Shown one piece after another: positions 16,835-24,160 of a stretch of 64,000 nucleotides of DNA (within the stretch, counting starts at the first letter, position 1; every line of letters starts with the position of its first letter). The position numbers and the translations under genes were made by a program. The stretch is taken from assembly GCF_002261475.1 (NCBI RefSeq), contig NZ_NEVN01000001.1:186001-250000 (forward strand). The letters are read 5' to 3'. Source of the DNA: Bordetella genomosp. 5. Its GTDB lineage: Bacteria; Pseudomonadota; Gammaproteobacteria; Burkholderiales; Burkholderiaceae_B. Under the pieces are notes generated by a model that worked only from the letters and a program-made list of their open reading frames with translations, was not told where the DNA came from and did no database searches.

Positions 16835-17533
16835 ATGCACTCCATCGATAGTGGTTCCGCCTCGTCCATGAAGATCGGTGATCAGCACACGCCGCTGTTC
16901 GCCGTTATCCGCGACCGCCTGCGCGAGCGCATTCTGAGCGGGGAGTTCACGCCCGGAGATCGCCTGATCGAAGGCCGCCTGTCCGAAGACATGGGGGTGT
17001 CGCGCATTCCGGTGCGCGAAGCCTTGCGCGCGCTGGCGGCCGAAGGCCTGGTCACGATCGAGCCGCGCCGCGGCGCCTCGGTGGCGGTGCTGTCCGACGA
17101 GATCGCCTACGACATGGTCGAAGTGCGCGCCACGCTTGAAGGGCTCAACGCCAAGCTGGCCGCCCAGCGCCGCGACGACAAGACCGTCGCCCGCCTGCAG
17201 GCCTTTCTGGCACAGGGCGCCGACGCGGTACGTGGCGATGATCTGCAGGCGTTCCTGGGCCTGAATTCGCAGTTCCACGAGATGCTGGCCACGATCGCCG
17301 GCAATGTGGTCCTGACCGATCTGATGCGTTCGCTGCGGGATCGCACGGCGCTGCTGTTCGCGCCGAGCAACATGCTGCGCGCCCGCCAGAACTGGGACGA
17401 GCATTCGCAGATTCTCGCCGCCGTGATCGCGGGCAACGGCGAGCTCGCCGCCCTGCTCGCCACGCAGCACGTCCACAACGCCGCACGCGCCTATACCGAC
17501 GCGCAAAAGCACGCGCAGCCCTCGGCCGCCTGA
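16835..17533 (+). CDS. GntR-family transcriptional regulator, FadR/FCD type
   Basis: 232 residues if the ATG at 16835 is used; in-frame ATGs at 16775, 16814 and 16868 are alternatives and none has a clear ribosome site. The N-terminal winged helix-turn-helix 'RILSGEFTPGDRLIEG', 'LSEDMGVSRIPVREALRAL' and 'GLVTIEPRRGASV' is complete. The C-terminal FCD helical domain includes 'VEVRATLEGLNAKLAA' and the metal-site-type 'NSQFHEML' and later histidines. It stands in the middle of the cluster and is the natural candidate for binding the GTATAC-core sites. A weaker match (GAATACTGCAT on the minus strand) just upstream at about 16777-16790 might allow self-control. Confidence 0.92.
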   Translation: MHSIDSGSASSMKIGDQHTPLFAVIRDRLRERILSGEFTPGDRLIEGRLSEDMGVSRIPVREALRALAAEGLVTIEPRRGASVAVLSDEIAYDMVEVRATLEGLNAKLAAQRRDDKTVARLQAFLAQGADAVRGDDLQAFLGLNSQFHEMLATIAGNVVLTDLMRSLRDRTALLFAPSNMLRARQNWDEHSQILAAVIAGNGELAALLATQHVHNAARAYTDAQKHAQPSAA

Positions 17534-17724
17534 AGCGCGGCGGCGGGTCCGCGGCGGCGTGCCTGCATGCCCGTCGGCGCCGTGCCGGGCGCTGCTCGCC
17601 GGGCACCGTATACGTCCTTGCCGCGCGTCGAATACCGCATACCGCACGCTGATCGCCGCTGGCCGGGCACCTTCGCCGGGCGCCCTTAGCCAGGCGCCCC
17701 TGGCCGGGCGCCCCTCCCCAGGCA
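17534..17724. other. Convergent intergenic region with degenerate 15-bp repeats
   Basis: Region between the GntR stop and the ornithine-cyclodeaminase-like stop. It holds one isolated GTATAC (17608-17613) that does not precede a gene. About four imperfect copies of a 12-15 bp G+C-rich unit (type GGCCGGGCGCCCCT) lie at 17659-17715, and their self-complementary GGCGCC cores could fold into terminator-like hairpins. No gene was seen. Confidence 0.55.
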
Positions 17725-18654
17725 TCAGGGCAGCGGCCAGCCCTCGCGTTCGGCCGCGCGCCGATAGGCCAGGCCGGCCAGCGCAATATCTTCCAGCCCC
17801 ACGCCCACCGACTTGTAGATCACGATGTCCTCGGGCGACTGGCGCACCGCCGCGCCCGCCAGCACCGCATCGAGCTGCACCAGCTTGTCGGCCACGCCGC
17901 AGCGCGGATCCGCGAGCACCAGATCCCCGGCTTCCGTCAGCGTCTGCTCGCGCCATTCGACCACGATGGCGCGGGCGCGCATGAGCGCGCGGTCATCGAG
18001 TTCGCGCGTGGTGGGCAGGCTCGAGCCGATGGCCGCGACGAACGCGCCGGCCTTGAGCGCATCGCCCGCGAACAGCGGCGTCGTGGCGCGCGAGGCCGTG
18101 ACGAGCACGTCGGCCTGCGCCGCGAGCGCGCGCGGTTCGGCCAGCGCCACCGGCACCCCGCATTGCCGTGCCAGCGTGTCCGCGAGCCCGGCCGGGGCGT
18201 GTGGGTCATTGACCAGCACCTGCTCGAAGGCGAAGCGCGCGCACAGCTGCGCGACGTGTTCGCGCCCCTGCGTGCCCGCGCCGAAGAGGCCAAGCACGCG
18301 CGGCGCCGCCGGCGCCAGTTTGCCGGCCGCCAGCACGGTGCACGCGGCCGTGCGGCGGCGCGTGAGGGCGGCCGCGTCGAGCGTGGCGAGCGGACGTCCA
18401 TCGCGTGCCGAGAACAGCAGGATCACGAACTCGAACTGCCCGGCGATCGTGGTGTAGACCTTGGCGCCCACCACGCCCTGCCCGGGGATCACCGCGCCGA
18501 GCGTGGAGAGCTTCACGCCCGCCGCGTCGGTGCGCACTCGCCGTTGCATGGCGGCCTCGCCCTTGCCGAATGCGCCGAAGGCGTCGGCCAGCGTGGCCTG
18601 CGCGTCCTCCGGCGTCAGCACGGCCTCGATCATCGCATCGCTGAGATGCTTCAT
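17725..18654 (-). CDS. Ornithine cyclodeaminase / mu-crystallin family protein
   Basis: 309 residues from the ATG at 18654 (ATGA overlap with the ferredoxin stop). Family marks: 'MKLSTLGAVIPG'-type segment 'VKLSTLGAVIPGQGVVGAKVY', the Arg cluster 'DAAALTRRRTAACTVLAA', the NAD(P) motif 'LGLFGAGTQGREHV', and 'DVLVTASRATTPLF'. Members include ornithine cyclodeaminase, alanine dehydrogenase, and ketimine or pyrroline reductases, so the likely chemistry is NAD(P)-linked handling of an amino acid or cyclic imine. It is the last gene of the four-gene operon starting with the long ferredoxin. This suggests the cluster's substrate carries nitrogen. Confidence 0.9.
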   Translation of the reverse strand: MKHLSDAMIEAVLTPEDAQATLADAFGAFGKGEAAMQRRVRTDAAGVKLSTLGAVIPGQGVVGAKVYTTIAGQFEFVILLFSARDGRPLATLDAAALTRRRTAACTVLAAGKLAPAAPRVLGLFGAGTQGREHVAQLCARFAFEQVLVNDPHAPAGLADTLARQCGVPVALAEPRALAAQADVLVTASRATTPLFAGDALKAGAFVAAIGSSLPTTRELDDRALMRARAIVVEWREQTLTEAGDLVLADPRCGVADKLVQLDAVLAGAAVRQSPEDIVIYKSVGVGLEDIALAGLAYRRAAEREGWPLP

Positions 18655-18950
18655 CGTGGCGCCGTCCGGGGCTGCCACGACACTTTGATGTCGCCGTTGA
18701 CGAAGGTCTGGCAAGCCATGCGGTAGCCCTGTTCGAGGTCTTGCTCGGTCAGGTGCTTGCGCTCTTTGGGTTTGACCGCGTCGGTGTGTTCGAGTCCCTG
18801 CTCGATGAGGCAGCGGCAGGTTCCGCACAGGCCGCCGCCGCACTTGAACGGGATGCCTCCCTGCTCCTTGAGCGACACGCGCAGCAGATTGCTGTTTTCA
18901 GGCGCCTGCACGACCTTGCCGCCGTTGCTGATGAAGGTGATCTCTACCAT
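18651..18950 (-). CDS. [2Fe-2S] ferredoxin, plant type
   Basis: 99 residues from the ATG at 18950. Cluster ligands are Cys37, Cys42, Cys45 ('KCGGGLCGTC') and Cys80 ('MACQ'), and an additional Cys47 is present. The length is typical for a stand-alone ferredoxin. It is coupled by ATGA to the ornithine-cyclodeaminase-like gene and lies 7 bp after the unknown 99-residue gene. It probably shuttles electrons between the reductase at 10.3-11.3 kb and the diiron oxidase, or another oxygenase elsewhere. Confidence 0.93.
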   Translation of the reverse strand: MVEITFISNGGKVVQAPENSNLLRVSLKEQGGIPFKCGGGLCGTCRCLIEQGLEHTDAVKPKERKHLTEQDLEQGYRMACQTFVNGDIKVSWQPRTAPR

Positions 18951-18957
18951 GTGATGC

Positions 18958-19257
18958 TCACTGCTCCCGGCGGACGAGCTCCGCCTGCATGCTGCCAAAA
19001 TGGGTGAGGTGACCGAGTTCGCCGCGCGCGGCGTCCAGCGTGTCGAAGTGCTCGAGGAATTTGCTCGGAACGAGGTTGACCACGTGCGGGGGCGCGTCTT
19101 CGACGATGCGCACGCGCGTCGGCGCGTCGAGCGCGGCGATGTCGTAACGGGCGAGGCAACGGCCGTAAAAGAGGTAGTCGTAGCGCTCGAGGATGCGCAG
19201 CCCCTCGCCGGGCTCGGTATGAAACTGGCCGGGCTTGCTGGTGAGAATCACGAACAT
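18958..19257 (-). CDS. Conserved-looking 99-residue protein of unknown family between two ferredoxins
   Basis: Starts 'MFVILTSKPGQFHTE' at 19257, overlapping the end of the long ferredoxin gene by 10 bp, and ends 7 bp before the next ferredoxin. No cysteine cluster (one Cys, residue 34), no signal peptide and no membrane segment. It reads as a compact alpha/beta protein: an N-terminal beta strand 'MFVILTS', an aromatic stretch 'RYDYLFYGRCLARYDI', and 'PPHVVNLVPSKFLEHF'. I do not recognise the family. Tight packing between two ferredoxin genes suggests a dedicated subunit or chaperone of the electron-transfer system. Confidence 0.75.
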   Translation of the reverse strand: MFVILTSKPGQFHTEPGEGLRILERYDYLFYGRCLARYDIAALDAPTRVRIVEDAPPHVVNLVPSKFLEHFDTLDAARGELGHLTHFGSMQAELVRREQ

Positions 19258-19880
19258 TTTGCGGTCTCCGGTACGGGGGCGCGGCGGGCGGAAGCGTCGG
19301 GCGCGTTGTTCGGGTTGTCGGCATTGGCCGGGTCGGCATTGGCCGGGGCGGCATTGAGCGGAGCGACCTCGGCCTTGCCGGTATTCGTCGGGGCGGCCTG
19401 TGCCGGGGCGGCCCTCGCCGGGTCGGCACTCGCCGGAGCGGCACTCAGGGGGGCGGCATTGGACGCCGGCTGCCCGGCGGCAGGTCCACCCGCGGGCCCG
19501 GACGCCGGCTTGGCCGGGGACGGCGGGCTGGTACGCAAGGTCGTGCCCACACCCACGCCCGCCCCTGCGGCGGCACCCGTGCGGACCGGCTGCGCGAGCT
19601 CGATGTCGTGCGTGATCCAGAGCTGGCAGGCCAGACGCCAGCCCTGTTCGACGCGCTCGCCCAGCTGCTTCTTTTCTTTCCAGTTGGGCGGGGGCAGGTG
19701 CTCGGCGCCGTGCAGCACCTGGCAGGCGCAGGTGGCGCATTTGCCCATGCCGCACTGATAGCTGAGGTTGGGGTACGGAAACTGCTTGATCCCGGCCCGT
19801 ACCACCAGGTTGGTGTTGTCCTTGACGACATCGGTGTGCACCGCATCGCCCTTGCGAAATACCACGGTCGGCATGGCCAT
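19248..19880 (-). CDS. [2Fe-2S] ferredoxin with long Ala/Pro-rich C-terminal tail
   Basis: 210 residues. The first ~100 form a plant-type ferredoxin with Cys43, Cys48, Cys51 ('CGMGKCATC') and Cys85 ('LACQ'). The remaining ~110 residues are low-complexity Ala/Pro/Gly/Asn, partly encoded by a 15-bp tandem repeat (19321-19470). Stand-alone ferredoxins normally end near 100-110 residues, so the tail is an addition, perhaps a flexible tether or a repeat expansion. It is first gene of the operon, with operator candidate D 52 bp upstream. Four genes follow one another with overlaps: this one, the 99-residue protein, the second ferredoxin and the cyclodeaminase-like enzyme. Confidence 0.9.
   Translation of the reverse strand: MAMPTVVFRKGDAVHTDVVKDNTNLVVRAGIKQFPYPNLSYQCGMGKCATCACQVLHGAEHLPPPNWKEKKQLGERVEQGWRLACQLWITHDIELAQPVRTGAAAGAGVGVGTTLRTSPPSPAKPASGPAGGPAAGQPASNAAPLSAAPASADPARAAPAQAAPTNTGKAEVAPLNAAPANADPANADNPNNAPDASARRAPVPETAKCS
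19321..19470 (-). repeat. 15-bp tandem repeat inside the ferredoxin tail, 10 units
   Basis: Ten consecutive 15-base units starting exactly at 19321, best copies GCATTGGCCGGGGCG and GCATTGGCCGGGTCG (plus strand). On the coding strand they give a five-residue Ala/Pro/Asn period. The first ten bases, GCATTGGCCG, are identical to the unit of the array at 28460, 9 kb away. Confidence 0.85.
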
Positions 19881-19931
19881 CCTCTCCCAGGCTCGTCTGG
19901 CGCCGGACGCAGAGCATCGGGCGCGTTATGA

Positions 19932-19948
19932 ATATTGTATACCGTTGC
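19932..19948 (+). promoter_or_regulatory. Operator candidate D (GTATAC-core) before the ferredoxin operon
   Basis: ATATTGTATACCGTTGC, 52 bp upstream of the ferredoxin start at 19880. It is identical to candidate A over ATATTGTATAC and to candidate B (minus strand) over GTATACCGTT. It links the ferredoxin operon to the oxidase operon 5 kb away. Confidence 0.6.
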
Positions 19949-20145
19949 TGCGGGAGGACCCAGCTAGGGTTAACACCGGACGCCGCACCACGGGCGGCGC
20001 GCCGCGTCGCTCGTGAAGGGATTCGTCTGCGGAATCAAGGCGTTTGCGCAAGATCAAGCCAGCGTGACGTGCGCGGCACAGGGGAAAGCAGGACACCCCG
20101 AAAATCGGTACAATGAATACATAGTTCAAGCAATAGGTATTTGCC

Positions 20146-20337
20146 ATGAAGTCCCGTTCCGCCCACCAAGAACCGCGCATTGGCGCCCAACTCATTCCCC
20201 ATTTCGAGCAGCGCAACGCGCTGCGCCGCAGTGCGCCGCTGATTCCGTTCCGCTGGTCCGAGCTCGTCACGTTGTTCCGCGGCACCCGGCCCGCAGACCG
20301 CAAGCAGGCGCCGCAGACGCCCTGCCATTCCCACTGA
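20146..20337 (+). CDS. Possible small basic protein, 63 residues, unknown
   Basis: An ATG at 20146 has AGG eight bases upstream, and a TACAAT -10-like hexamer lies at 20109-20114 in a short A+T-rich window, so both transcription and translation signals are plausible. The product is arginine-rich with no domain I recognise ('RSAPLIPFRWSELVTLFRG'). If it is not a gene, then 19881-20490 is a 610-bp gap containing only the ferredoxin-operon operator and a promoter-like sequence. A 99-codon open frame lies antisense to it and is considered a shadow. Confidence 0.4.
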   Translation: MKSRSAHQEPRIGAQLIPHFEQRNALRRSAPLIPFRWSELVTLFRGTRPADRKQAPQTPCHSH

Positions 20338-20490
20338 CGGTGCCGCGCGGGCATCGAGCGCCGCGCCAGCCAGGGCGCCGGTCGTCCTGAAGCCGCCGCG
20401 TCAGCGCGCGCAGCGCCCGTAGCGCCGCCGGGGGCGGCCAGGGGCGGCCGGGGTGCGAGGGATTCCTGTAGCCGGACGCAAGCTGGCAGA

Positions 20491-21411
20491 ATGAGGTCTA
20501 CGCCTCTTCGCGCCTTACGAGTGACCCGCCGCATGTCTGTCCGCCTTCGCCCCGCCGTCCGCCTGGTTCGTCATCTCACCTTCATGCTGGGAGCCGCTCT
20601 GGCGGCGAGCGCGGCCCAGGCCGCGGGCCCGGCGCGCATCGTCACGCTGGGCGGTTCCGTGACCGAGATCGTCTATGCGCTCGGTCAGGGCGAACGTCTG
20701 GTCGGTAATGACCTGTCGAGCATGTATCCCGAAGCCGCGCAGAAGCTGCCGCGCGTGGGTTACTACCGAGCGGTGCCGGTCGAGGGCGTACTGGCTCTGC
20801 AGCCGGATCTCGTGCTCGCCTCGGAGCAGGCCGGCCCGCCTTCGTCGCTGAAAAAGCTCGCCGATCTGGGCATCAAGGTCGAGACCGTCTCCGATCGCGC
20901 CAGCATCGACTCGCTCAAGCAACGCATCACGCAGATCGCCACCGCGCTGGACGTCCCGGCCCAGGGCGAGACGCTCGCGCGCGACGTGCAGACCCGTCTC
21001 GACGCGGCCGCGCGCCTGCCGGCCGCGCAGGCGCCCGCGCTTCTGCTGCTGGGCAATGGCGGCGTGTACATGGGCGCGGGCGGTGGCACCGCGGCCGATC
21101 TGCTTTTGCGCGAAGCGGGCCTGAACAACGTGCTGCACGACCAGAAAAGCTACAAGCCGGTGTCCGCCGAGGCGCTGAGCGCGCTGGCGCCGGCGGTCAT
21201 CGTGGTGACGCAGACCACCGGCCAGGCCCCGGACGCCGCCGCGCTGCGCTCGCTTCCGGGCGCGGCCGCCACGCCGGCGGGCGCATCGCAATGCGTGGTG
21301 GGCCTCGATCCTCTGCTCGCGCTGGGCAATGGCCCGCGCCTGCCCGACGCGATCCGTCAGCTAAAAGAAACGCCCTGCGTGGCCGCCCTGTCGCGCGAGC
21401 GGGCGCGATGA
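20491..21411 (+). CDS. hmuT: Haem ABC importer periplasmic binding protein (HmuT/BhuT-like)
   Basis: 306 residues from the ATG at 20491; an ATG at 20533 would give a more standard signal peptide ending 'ASAAQA'. It belongs to the TroA/BtuF-type class III binding-protein fold. The family segments are 'RIVTLGGSVTEIVYALGQGERLVGND', the haem-receptor hallmark 'VGYYRAVPVEGVLALQPDLVLASEQAGPP', and 'AGGGTAADLLLREAGLNNV'. It binds haem in the periplasm and delivers it to the permease encoded next. The stop overlaps the permease ATG. No TonB receptor or HmuS gene is seen nearby. Confidence 0.88.
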   Translation: MRSTPLRALRVTRRMSVRLRPAVRLVRHLTFMLGAALAASAAQAAGPARIVTLGGSVTEIVYALGQGERLVGNDLSSMYPEAAQKLPRVGYYRAVPVEGVLALQPDLVLASEQAGPPSSLKKLADLGIKVETVSDRASIDSLKQRITQIATALDVPAQGETLARDVQTRLDAAARLPAAQAPALLLLGNGGVYMGAGGGTAADLLLREAGLNNVLHDQKSYKPVSAEALSALAPAVIVVTQTTGQAPDAAALRSLPGAAATPAGASQCVVGLDPLLALGNGPRLPDAIRQLKETPCVAALSRERAR

Positions 21412-22454
21412 GCGCACGCGGGACCGGCGCCCCGGCGCCCGATCCCGCGCCTCGCGGCCGGGGCCCCGCCATCCTGGCGGCATTGGCCGTCCTGACCCTG
21501 ATCGCGGCGCTGCTCGCCGCCGCCAATGGCGCGGTCGATATCCCGCTGGGCCAGCTCGCCCGCCTGCTCGCCACCCCCGCCGCCGACCTGGCCGATCCGG
21601 CCGATCGTCTCGCGCGCAACGTATTCATCGATATCCGCCTGCCGCGGGTGCTGTTTGCGCTGCTCGCGGGCGCGGGTCTCGCGCTGTGCGGCGCGGCCAT
21701 GCAGGCGCTGTTTCGCAATCCGCTGGCCGAGCCCGGGCTCGTGGGCGTGTCGGCCGGCGGCGCGCTGGGTGCGGTCGCGGCCATCGTGTTGGGCGCGGGC
21801 GGGTTCATGCTCACGGCGGTGGCCGCCTTCGCCGGCAGCCTCGCGGCCACCGCGGGCGCCTATGCCCTCGGCCGCCGCGTACCCGGCGTGGCGGGTCTGC
21901 TCCTGGCCGGTATCGCGATCAACGCCGTGGCCGGCAGCTTCATCGGCCTGCTCACCTTCAATGCCAACGACATGCAGTTGCGCAGCCTCACCTTCTGGAG
22001 CATGGGCAGCCTGGCGGGGGCGCAATGGGACATGCTGACGCTGCTCGCGCCCTGGACCCTGTTGTGGGGCGGCTGGATGCTGACCCAGTGGCGCGTGATG
22101 AACGCGTTGCTGCTGGGCGAGCGCGAGGCGCTGCATCTGGGCTTCGCGCTTGCCGCCGTGCGTCGCAGATTGATCGTCGCCACCGCGCTGGTGGTGGGGC
22201 CGCTGGTGGCCGCGACCGGGGGCATCGGTTTCATCGGGCTCGTGGTTCCGCATCTGGTGCGCATGACGCTGGGCGCGAACCATCGCTGGCTGTTGCCCGC
22301 GTCGGTGCTCGCCGGCGCGCTCGCGCTGGTGCTGGCCGACTGGCTCGCACGCGTGCTCGTCGTGCCGGCCGAGTTGCCCATCGGCCTGCTCACCAGTCTG
22401 GTGGGCGGCCCGTTCTTTCTCTGGTTGCTCGCGACCGGGCGGGGGCGCGCATGA
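21408..22454 (+). CDS. hmuU: Haem ABC importer permease (HmuU/BhuU-like, FecCD family)
   Basis: 348 residues from the ATG at 21408 (ATGA overlap). About ten membrane segments of the FecCD/BtuC type. Family marks are 'RLPRVLFALLAGAGLALCGAAMQALFRNPLAEPGLVG', 'GRRVPGVAGLLLAGIAIN' and the C-terminal 'GGIGFIGLVVPHLVRMTLG' with 'LPIGLLTSLVGGPFFLWLL'. It forms the haem channel with the HmuV ATPase, whose start overlaps its stop. The N-terminal ~25 residues are Ala/Pro/Gly-rich and probably cytoplasmic. Confidence 0.93.
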   Translation: MSARGTGAPAPDPAPRGRGPAILAALAVLTLIAALLAAANGAVDIPLGQLARLLATPAADLADPADRLARNVFIDIRLPRVLFALLAGAGLALCGAAMQALFRNPLAEPGLVGVSAGGALGAVAAIVLGAGGFMLTAVAAFAGSLAATAGAYALGRRVPGVAGLLLAGIAINAVAGSFIGLLTFNANDMQLRSLTFWSMGSLAGAQWDMLTLLAPWTLLWGGWMLTQWRVMNALLLGEREALHLGFALAAVRRRLIVATALVVGPLVAATGGIGFIGLVVPHLVRMTLGANHRWLLPASVLAGALALVLADWLARVLVVPAELPIGLLTSLVGGPFFLWLLATGRGRA

Positions 22455-23239
22455 GTCTCGCCGCCAGCCAACTCGTACTCGCACGCGGCGGACGCGACGT
22501 GCTGTCGGACCTGACGCTCGACATCGCGCCTGGCACCGTCACGGCATTGCTGGGCGCCAACGGCGCGGGCAAGTCGACCTTGCTCGGCGCCCTCGCCGGT
22601 GAGCTGGCGCCGCGCGCGGGCCGGCTCTCGCTCGACGGCGTCGATCTGCAGGACCTCGGGGTTCGGCGTCTGGCGTGCCTGCGCGCCGTGCTGCCGCAAA
22701 AGCCCGGCCTGGGCTTCGATCTGCCGGTGGCCGAGGTCGTGGCCATGGGCGCGTACCCGTTCCCGGAGCTCACGCCGGCCGAGGTCGATGGCCTGGTGAC
22801 GCAGGCGCTCGCGCTGGCCGGGATGACGGAGCATGCGACGCGCCGTTATCTGGCGCTGTCGGGCGGCGAGCAGCAGCGCGTGCAGTTCGCGCGTGTGCTG
22901 GCGCAGTGCCGGGCCGGGCGCCAGGCGGGGCAGGCGCGCTATCTGCTTCTGGACGAGCCCATCTCCAATCTCGATCCTCGCCATCAGGGCGAGCTGCTGC
23001 AGGTGGCCACGCGCCTGGCGCACGAGGAGGGCGTCGGCGTGCTGGTGATCCTGCACGACGTGAATCTCGCCGCGCGCTGGTGCGACAGGCTGGTGATGCT
23101 GGCGCAAGGCCGCCTGCTCGCGGCCGGGCCGCCGGCCGAGGTGCTCACGTCCGCCTTGCTGCGCGAGGTGTACGAGGTGGACGCCGATGTGATCGATCAC
23201 CCCATCCTGCCGGGGCGACGGCTGGTGCTGATGCGCTGA
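22451..23239 (+). CDS. hmuV: Haem ABC importer ATPase (HmuV/BhuV-like)
   Basis: 262 residues from ATG 22451 (ATGA overlap). Walker A is 'LGANGAGKSTLL', the Q-loop is in 'LRAVLPQKPGL', the signature is 'LSGGEQQRVQFARVL' and Walker B is 'YLLLDEPISNLD', with the H-loop in 'VILHDVNLAA'. These match HmuV/FecE-type ATPases. It is the last gene of hmuTUV. The convergent IclR gene ends 10 bp downstream. Confidence 0.94.
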   Translation: MSLAASQLVLARGGRDVLSDLTLDIAPGTVTALLGANGAGKSTLLGALAGELAPRAGRLSLDGVDLQDLGVRRLACLRAVLPQKPGLGFDLPVAEVVAMGAYPFPELTPAEVDGLVTQALALAGMTEHATRRYLALSGGEQQRVQFARVLAQCRAGRQAGQARYLLLDEPISNLDPRHQGELLQVATRLAHEEGVGVLVILHDVNLAARWCDRLVMLAQGRLLAAGPPAEVLTSALLREVYEVDADVIDHPILPGRRLVLMR

Positions 23240-23248
23240 ACCGCGCGG

Positions 23249-24082
23249 CTAGAGCACGCCCTTGCCCGACAGCGCGGGCGTATCCGCGATGCGTTGCGTG
23301 ATGGCGCGGCTGGCCTGCAGCAGCGGCGCGACGTACACCGCCTCGGGGTCCGGCTTTTGCCGAAAGCGCAGCGTGCTCACGCTGATGGCGGCCACCGGCG
23401 CGCCGTCGGGGCCGAGAATGGGCGCGCCGAAGCAATAGATGCCCGCCTCGTTTTCTTCGTCGTCCACCGACCAGCCGCGTGCGCGCACGGTGTCCAGCTG
23501 GCGCACGAGTGCCGCGAGGTCGCGCACGGTCTTGGGCGTGTGTTGCTCGAACGGCTGGGGCAGGGTGGCGAGCACGGCGTCGCACTCCGCGGTGCCGAGC
23601 ATCGCCAGCCAGGCCTTGCCCACCGCGGTGGAGTACAGCGACACCGTCGTGCCGATGCGCGAACTCATCTGCACGGCGCTCGGGCTCTCGAGTTTTTCGA
23701 TGTAGACCATGTGCGGGCCGTTGGGCACGGCCAGGTGCACCGTTTCGCCCGTCACGTCGCGCAGCTGCTTGAGCGCCTCGACGGCCGCGAGCCGGATCTC
23801 CGAGCGGCCCCAGCTGCGGCTGGCGAGCTGGATCAGGCGCGGGCCCAGGCCGAGCCGGCCCGTTTGCGGATGTTCGACCAGAAACCGCTCCGCCACGAGC
23901 GCCGCCACGAGCCGGTAGACGGTGGGCCGTGGATAGCCGCAGCGCCTGGCGAGTTCGGCCACGGTCATGGGCTCGGGCGTGTCGGCCACCGACTGCAGCA
24001 CATGCGTGAACTTGGAGAACGCCGCGGTACCCGCGACGGGGGTGGCAGCCGCGGCGACGCCGCGGGACGGTAGCTTGGACAT
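23249..24082 (-). CDS. IclR-family transcriptional regulator
   Basis: 277 residues from the ATG at 24082. The N-terminal winged helix is 'LQSVADTPEPMTVAELARRCGYPRPTVYRLVAAL'. The C-terminal effector-binding GAF-like domain holds the family marks 'YIEKLESPSAVQMSSRIG', 'STAVGKAWLA', 'ARGWSVDDEENEAGIYCFGAPI' and 'VAAISVSTL'. It is the last gene of the minus-strand operon starting with the cupin at 27327, so it is probably the local regulator. The repeated TGTCC/GGACA elements before that operon (27341-27378) are its likely target. Confidence 0.92.
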   Translation of the reverse strand: MSKLPSRGVAAAATPVAGTAAFSKFTHVLQSVADTPEPMTVAELARRCGYPRPTVYRLVAALVAERFLVEHPQTGRLGLGPRLIQLASRSWGRSEIRLAAVEALKQLRDVTGETVHLAVPNGPHMVYIEKLESPSAVQMSSRIGTTVSLYSTAVGKAWLAMLGTAECDAVLATLPQPFEQHTPKTVRDLAALVRQLDTVRARGWSVDDEENEAGIYCFGAPILGPDGAPVAAISVSTLRFRQKPDPEAVYVAPLLQASRAITQRIADTPALSGKGVL

Positions 24083-24160
24083 GGACTGAGGGCGAGGCAC
24101 AAAACGAATCTGGCCCAAGCGTAGCGCATCGCGCCGCGCGCGACGCTTGGGGTATGCCCG

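Noticed and set aside
17608-17613. Fifth GTATAC core, resembling the cluster operator
   Set aside because: It lies between two convergent genes with no promoter to control, and its flanks (CACC/GTCC) do not match the ATAT...GT flanks of the other four sites.
10275-19880. Idea that the cluster is the Alcaligenes direct-ammonia-oxidation (dnf) operon or a PQQ/thiamine biosynthesis locus
   Set aside because: No glutamine-amidotransferase-like gene and none of the other pqq or thi genes are present. A diiron oxidase alone does not justify either name.
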